Source: Chloroflexota bacterium (lineage in GTDB: Bacteria > Chloroflexota > Anaerolineae > Anaerolineales > UBA11858). From it: a DNA stretch of 9,484 nt. The stretch lies in the NCBI GenBank assembly GCA_003513015.1, contig DOTA01000466.1, positions 6,745-16,228 of the forward strand, read 5' to 3'. The translations under genes were made by a program, and so were the position numbers. Of this stretch, positions 6,816 through 9,484 are shown one piece after another (within the stretch, counting starts at the first letter, position 1; each line of letters opens with the position of its first letter). Under the pieces are notes generated by a model, which saw nothing but the letters and a program-made list of their open reading frames with translations, made no database searches and was not told the origin of the DNA.

Positions 6816-6823
6816 AAGGAGAG
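6816..6823 (+). promoter_or_regulatory. Strong ribosome binding site of the DegV gene
   Basis: AAGGAGAG lies 6 bases before the ATG at 6830. It is the best Shine-Dalgarno in the window and fixes the start. A convincing promoter for this gene was not found; TTGGGC/TAAATC with 17-base spacing (6778-6806) is only a weak match. Confidence 0.85.
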
Positions 6824-6829
6824 TCACCT

Positions 6830-7675
6830 ATGTCAAAAGTTGCCGTTGTAACTGATAGCACCGCCTATCTTCCCAAAGAGTTGGTCGAGCAGTACAAAAT
6901 CCCGGTTGCGCCGTTAGTGGTTATTTGGGATGGGGAGACCTTGCGCGATGACATTGATATCAAACCCACAGAATTTTATGATCGCCTGCAAACCGCCAAG
7001 GTGATGCCCAGCACCTCCCAGCCGCCAATCCCTGCATTTGAGCAAATTTTTCGCCAATTGCACGCGGAGGGGTACGATGTTTTGGCGATTTTGATTTCTA
7101 ATTATCTCTCCGGCACAATTGCATCTGCTACGCAGGCGAAACAAGCTCTGCCCGATGCCGCCATTGAGATTTTCGACTCCCAAACAACTGCCATGGCGAT
7201 GGGTTTTCAGGTTTTGGCCGCGGCCCGTGCGGCGGCGGATGGTGCTTCACTGGCCGAATGCGTGGCGGTGGCCGAAAAGACCCGCGCCAATTCGGGTATC
7301 ATTTTCGCTGTCGATACCCTTGAATTTTTGCATCGCGGCGGACGCATTGGTGGGGCCTCGCGCTTTTTAGGAACCGCGCTGCAAATGAAACCGTTGCTGA
7401 CCATCGAAGATGGCAAAATCGAAGCGCTGGAACGCGTGCGCACCAAAAAGAAAGCTCACAACCGCGTTGCCGAGATTGTGGTGGGGCGTTTGGCTGGTAA
7501 GCCTAATATTCGCCTGGCTACCTTGAATGCCAATGCACTGGAAGACGCGAAAGCTCTCTTGACGTTCACCAGCGATCAACTGGATGTTGTGGAACAAATT
7601 TTCTCAGAAGTTAGCCCCGTGATTGGTACCCATGTGGGCCCCGGCACGGTCGGTTTGGCGTACTGCCACGATTAA
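6830..7675 (+). CDS. DegV family (FakB-like) fatty-acid-binding protein
   Basis: A 281-residue DegV protein, which is the normal family length. Family members bind a fatty acid; in characterised FakA/FakB systems they present it to an acyl kinase that makes acyl-phosphate for phospholipid synthesis. Visible motifs are VTDSTAYLP (residues 7-15), STSQPP (61-66) and SNYLSGTIASA (90-100), which contains the carboxylate-binding Ser/Thr region. Also present are TLEFLHRGGRIG (163-174), MKPLLTI (186-192) and IGTHVGPGTVGL (265-276), the conserved His-Gly-Pro loop. It has no signal peptide or membrane segment, so it is cytosolic. No FakA-like kinase gene is adjacent. The gene is monocistronic by layout: a terminator and intergenic space lie on both sides. 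Its arginine codons are 11 CGC and 2 CGT, matching the decoding range of the upstream tRNA-Arg(GCG). The fatty acid bound cannot be told. Confidence 0.95.
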   Translation: MSKVAVVTDSTAYLPKELVEQYKIPVAPLVVIWDGETLRDDIDIKPTEFYDRLQTAKVMPSTSQPPIPAFEQIFRQLHAEGYDVLAILISNYLSGTIASATQAKQALPDAAIEIFDSQTTAMAMGFQVLAAARAAADGASLAECVAVAEKTRANSGIIFAVDTLEFLHRGGRIGGASRFLGTALQMKPLLTIEDGKIEALERVRTKKKAHNRVAEIVVGRLAGKPNIRLATLNANALEDAKALLTFTSDQLDVVEQIFSEVSPVIGTHVGPGTVGLAYCHD

Positions 7676-7701
7676 CGGTAGCCATCTCAATTTCAGGTTC
7701 G

Positions 7702-7731
7702 AAGCTCCTGCGATCTTTCGCGGGAGCTTTT
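7702..7731 (+). terminator. Probable intrinsic terminator after the DegV gene
   Basis: An 11-bp stem, AAGCTCCTGCG (7702-7712) against CGCGGGAGCTT (7719-7729), has one T-G wobble and a 6-base loop ATCTTT. The following T run is short (TTTT counting the last two stem bases), so termination may be incomplete. It begins 27 bases after the DegV stop. Confidence 0.7.
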
Positions 7732-7740
7732 GATTCCAGC

Positions 7741-7759
7741 ACATTGAACTTGTTGAAGG
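7741..7759. repeat. Possible degenerate intergenic repeat fragment
   Basis: The minus strand here reads CCTTCAACAAGTTCAATGT. This resembles, with about four changes, a CCTTCGACAAGCTCAGTGC-type sequence that I recall as a frequent intergenic repeat in bacterial genomes. Only one copy is in the window, so this rests on recognition. Confidence 0.25.
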
Positions 7760-7807
7760 TCGCTCCGCGGTTGCTGGCATCCTCTAAAAATCCCCTACCC
7801 TACTTTT

Positions 7808-7836
7808 TTGACGATCATCTAAAATCGTGGTACGCT
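7808..7836 (+). promoter_or_regulatory. Candidate promoter of the ParB-like gene cluster
   Basis: TTGACG (7808-7813, 5 of 6 matches to the -35 consensus), a 17-base spacer and TACGCT (7831-7836, only 3 of 6 matches to the -10). Spacing and placement upstream of the gene are right, and the weak -10 could mean activator dependence. The predicted start near 7843 leaves a leader of about 60 bases. Confidence 0.4.
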
Positions 7837-7849
7837 TGAACCCTGCAAG

Positions 7850-7877
7850 GGGGTGGCGGTCCCCATCCATCACCGCC
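7850..7877 (+). promoter_or_regulatory. Leader hairpins with two mutually exclusive pairings
   Basis: GGCGGT (7855-7860) can pair with ACCGCC (7872-7877) across an 11-base loop. Alternatively GGGG (7850-7853) can pair with CCCC (7861-7864) across a loop that contains the first GGCGGT. The two forms cannot coexist. The ribosome binding site at 7892 lies outside both, so a regulatory effect is speculative. Confidence 0.3.
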
Positions 7878-7891
7878 GAATTATCATCTTT

Positions 7892-7895
7892 GGAG
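7892..7895 (+). promoter_or_regulatory. Ribosome binding site supporting a GTG start
   Basis: GGAG lies 7 bases before the GTG at 7903. The next in-frame ATG, at 7921, would be 25 bases away, so the GTG is the better start for the ParB-like gene. Confidence 0.65.
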
Positions 7896-7902
7896 CCAGA
7901 GC

Positions 7903-8745
7903 GTGAGTAGCCCCCAAGCCATGCCGCATTTAGAAATTTTGCCGGTTGAAAAACTGGTTTTGCACGAATTTCACGATCATCAACGCACGCCGCCCATTAT
8001 CCGCGGGATCGAAGAAAGTGGCGTTTTGCGGAACCCGCCCATTGTGATGCCCCTGGAAGATGGCAGTGATCGTTACATGGTGCTGGATGGTGCCAACCGT
8101 ACCACCGCCTTGCAAGAAATGGGCGTGCCGCACACGATCGCGCAGATCGTTTTGGCAGATGATCCCGGTTTGGATTTAAACCCCTGGAATCACGTGGTTT
8201 GGGGCGCTAACGCCGACACCCTGCTCGATTGGGCGCGCACCGTGCCGAACCTGACTTTGCTTCCCAGCCACGAAGAACACCTTTTTCGTGATCTGCTCGA
8301 TATTCACTCCCTGGCCTTGATTCAATTACCCGACGGTCGCATCTACACTGCTTACACCCAAACCCTCGAATTGATGAAGCGTGTCAAAGTCTTGAACGCC
8401 CTGGTAAAAAGTTACGCCGATAATACCCACATGGATCGCACCACCAGCTACAAAATCGAAACGCTTAAAAATTTTTATACAGAATTGAGCGGGTTGGTGC
8501 TGCTACCCCCCTTCCGCGTGGATGATGTGCTCTGCCTGGCTGCCGAAGGCTGCCTGATGCCCGCGGGTAGCACCCGCTTCACCATTTCGGGGCGGGCGCT
8601 GCATGTCAACTTCCCGCTGGGGATTTTGAACAGCCACCAAACCATCGAGCAAAAGAACGCGCAACTTCAAGAATGGCTGCAAGAAAGCCTCTCTCGCAAA
8701 CGCGTGCGCTATTACGCTGAACCCATCTACATGTATGACGAATAA
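7903..8745 (+). CDS. ParB/Srx-fold protein, SerK/SbnI-like (possible small-molecule kinase)
   Basis: A 280-residue protein whose first roughly 100 residues form a ParB N-terminal (ParB/sulfiredoxin) domain. LEILPVEKLVLHEFHD (residues 10-25) gives the first strand and the His21-Glu22 pair, GIEESGVLRNPPIVMPL (35-51) the helix-strand unit, and YMVLDGANRTTALQEMG (58-74) the phosphate-binding loop. Chromosomal ParB has GERRxRA at this loop; here it is DGANRTTAL. That is closer to the DGHHR loop of the ParB-fold free-serine kinases SerK and SbnI. Glu22 and Asp62 sit where I recall the SerK catalytic Glu30 and Asp69. The C-terminal roughly 180 residues match no domain I recognise. There is no helix-turn-helix, so a partition role is unlikely. 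The start is GTG with GGAG 7 bases upstream. The stop overlaps the next gene by 11 bases. The fold is fairly sure; kinase activity is inference. Confidence 0.85.
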   Translation: MSSPQAMPHLEILPVEKLVLHEFHDHQRTPPIIRGIEESGVLRNPPIVMPLEDGSDRYMVLDGANRTTALQEMGVPHTIAQIVLADDPGLDLNPWNHVVWGANADTLLDWARTVPNLTLLPSHEEHLFRDLLDIHSLALIQLPDGRIYTAYTQTLELMKRVKVLNALVKSYADNTHMDRTTSYKIETLKNFYTELSGLVLLPPFRVDDVLCLAAEGCLMPAGSTRFTISGRALHVNFPLGILNSHQTIEQKNAQLQEWLQESLSRKRVRYYAEPIYMYDE

Positions 8746-9136
8746 AACTATGGATATTCAATTTACCGATCTTTCAGAGATTCCTGTACCCCCAGACGAA
8801 GTTCGCATCCGAGATTTAGGAGTGACTCCGTACTCCGACGGGGTGCGTCTGCGCCTTTCGCTGGAACTGACCCCCTTTTTGAAACCTCCCAGCGGCGAAA
8901 TTTTCATCACGGATCTCTTGGGCAATCCGGTTGCAGCGGTTAATTTCATCGAGGCCATTGATGCAAAAATGCAATACACCCTGCATTTGCGCAGCGCTGA
9001 TCCCCATGGGGAATTCACGGCCCGCGTGATCATCTTCTACAGCGCTAGCATTGACGAAATCACCGAGGGCGATCAAATCATCGCCATGCCCGAAAAGAAA
9101 ATCGTCCACGAAAAAGTTATCACCTTTACGCTGTAA
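8735..9136 (+). CDS. Conserved-looking hypothetical protein, predicted beta-rich
   Basis: A 133-residue protein I cannot assign. After a short N-terminus (DLSEIPVPPDEVRIRDLGV) it alternates hydrophobic and polar residues in strand-like runs (RLRLSLELTPFL, GEIFITDLLG, YTLHLRS, FTARVIIFY, EKVITFTL). This suggests an immunoglobulin-like or beta-sandwich domain. It has no cysteines, signal peptide or membrane segment, so it is probably cytosolic. The ATG at 8735 overlaps the ParB-like gene by 11 bases; an in-frame ATG at 8750, four bases after that stop, is an equally plausible start. Neither has a Shine-Dalgarno, so translation is probably coupled to the upstream gene. The exporter gene begins 17 bases downstream. 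The tight packing suggests the three genes are expressed together, but it does not reveal the role. Confidence 0.8.
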   Translation: MTNKTMDIQFTDLSEIPVPPDEVRIRDLGVTPYSDGVRLRLSLELTPFLKPPSGEIFITDLLGNPVAAVNFIEAIDAKMQYTLHLRSADPHGEFTARVIIFYSASIDEITEGDQIIAMPEKKIVHEKVITFTL

Positions 9137-9153
9137 CGCTCTCTTTTTTCATC

Positions 9154-9484
9154 ATGAAATATCTACTTCGGCTGAGACCCATTTTGGCTCCCTATGGCTG
9201 GCAGATTCTCGTGAGTCTGCTCATTTTGTTGTTGATCACCGCTACGCAATTGGTGGTGCCTTCGATCATCGGCAACGTGATCGACTATGGCCTTTCTGGA
9301 GGACACGAAGGCTATCTGGTAACCGCCGCTCTGGTGATTTTAGGGATTGGCTTGCTGCGCGCCGTTCTCTCATTTTTCCAGAGTTACCTGGGGGCCTGGA
9401 TTTCGCAGCACATCTCCTTCGATTTACGCAACCGCCTTTACAATCACATCCAATATCTTTCCTTTAGTTACCATGATCGCATGC
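9154..9484 (+). CDS. ABC exporter, N-terminal transmembrane domain (partial, cut by window end)
   Basis: The first 110 codons of a gene that stays open to the window edge. It begins MKYLLRLRPILAPYGW, followed by a long hydrophobic helix (residues of about 14-37), a short loop (GNVIDYGLSGGHEGY) and a second helix (about 53-75). Then come FDLRNRLYNHIQYLSFSYHDR, the cytoplasmic extension with the typical RxxLYxHxxxLSFSYHDR pattern of type I ABC exporter permeases (MsbA/LmrA-like). The nucleotide-binding domain would lie beyond the window, so direction and substrate are not shown. It starts 17 bases after the 133-residue gene with only a T-rich, weak ribosome site. A same-strand frame overlapping it (9051-9467) lacks family features. 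Confidence 0.9.
   Translation, partial: MKYLLRLRPILAPYGWQILVSLLILLLITATQLVVPSIIGNVIDYGLSGGHEGYLVTAALVILGIGLLRAVLSFFQSYLGAWISQHISFDLRNRLYNHIQYLSFSYHDRM

Noticed and set aside
7903..8745. Reading the ParB-domain protein as a chromosome-partition ParB
   Set aside because: It lacks the GERRxRA motif and a helix-turn-helix, and there is no parA or parS nearby.
9051..9467. Plus-strand 138-codon frame at the right end
   Set aside because: It overlaps the 133-residue gene and the ABC exporter in a different frame. The exporter frame shows strong family motifs, this one none.
1..9484. CRISPR array, insertion sequence, prophage or defence island
   Set aside because: No regularly spaced repeats, transposase, integrase, terminal inverted repeats or known defence domains are present. 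Although a tRNA gene is a common integration site, no integrase or duplicated tRNA end is seen beside it.

Overview
The window reads as an ordinary chromosomal segment of a free-living bacterium with moderately high GC. Several traits suggest Chloroflexota, probably Anaerolineae. These are a Bacillopeptidase-F-like secreted S8 protease with a DUF11-type stalk and a C-terminal hydrophobic tail ending in PLIFREP, a divergent MurJ-family protein, and a ParB/Srx-fold protein with a DGANR motif. This placement is inference from protein style; no phylogenetic marker is present.

Layout. The left two thirds (17-6427) is one minus-strand run read from right to left: murJ-like flippase, HD-domain phosphohydrolase, alpha/beta hydrolase, class I SAM methyltransferase, an 80-residue hypothetical protein, and a secreted S8 serine protease. 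Gaps are 51, -4, -4, 15 and 11 bases, so it is probably a single operon. The HD/hydrolase and hydrolase/methyltransferase junctions are both ATGA stop-start overlaps. An extended -10 element at 6531-6539 is the best promoter candidate for the run.

The centre holds a plus-strand tRNA-Arg with anticodon GCG (6620-6692), bracketed by a near-consensus promoter and a strong intrinsic terminator. A GCG anticodon is uncommon in bacteria, where CGN codons are normally read by inosine-modified tRNA-Arg(ACG). The neighbouring degV-like gene uses CGC for 11 of its 13 arginines.

The right third is plus strand. A DegV-family fatty-acid-binding protein (6830-7675) ends at its own hairpin terminator. After a 227-base intergenic region with a candidate promoter and a leader hairpin comes a second cluster: a ParB/SerK-like protein (7903-8745), an overlapping 133-residue protein of unknown function (8735-9136), and the start of an ABC exporter (from 9154, cut by the window edge).

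Functionally, the left cluster mixes envelope-related genes (flippase, secreted protease) with small-molecule enzymes whose substrates cannot be read from sequence. The right cluster is the best candidate for an uncharacterised unit: a putative small-molecule kinase-like ParB-fold protein, an unknown beta-rich protein and an exporter. I see no CRISPR array, insertion sequence, phage gene, toxin-antitoxin pair or recognised defence system. No gene-free stretch exceeds 300 bases.
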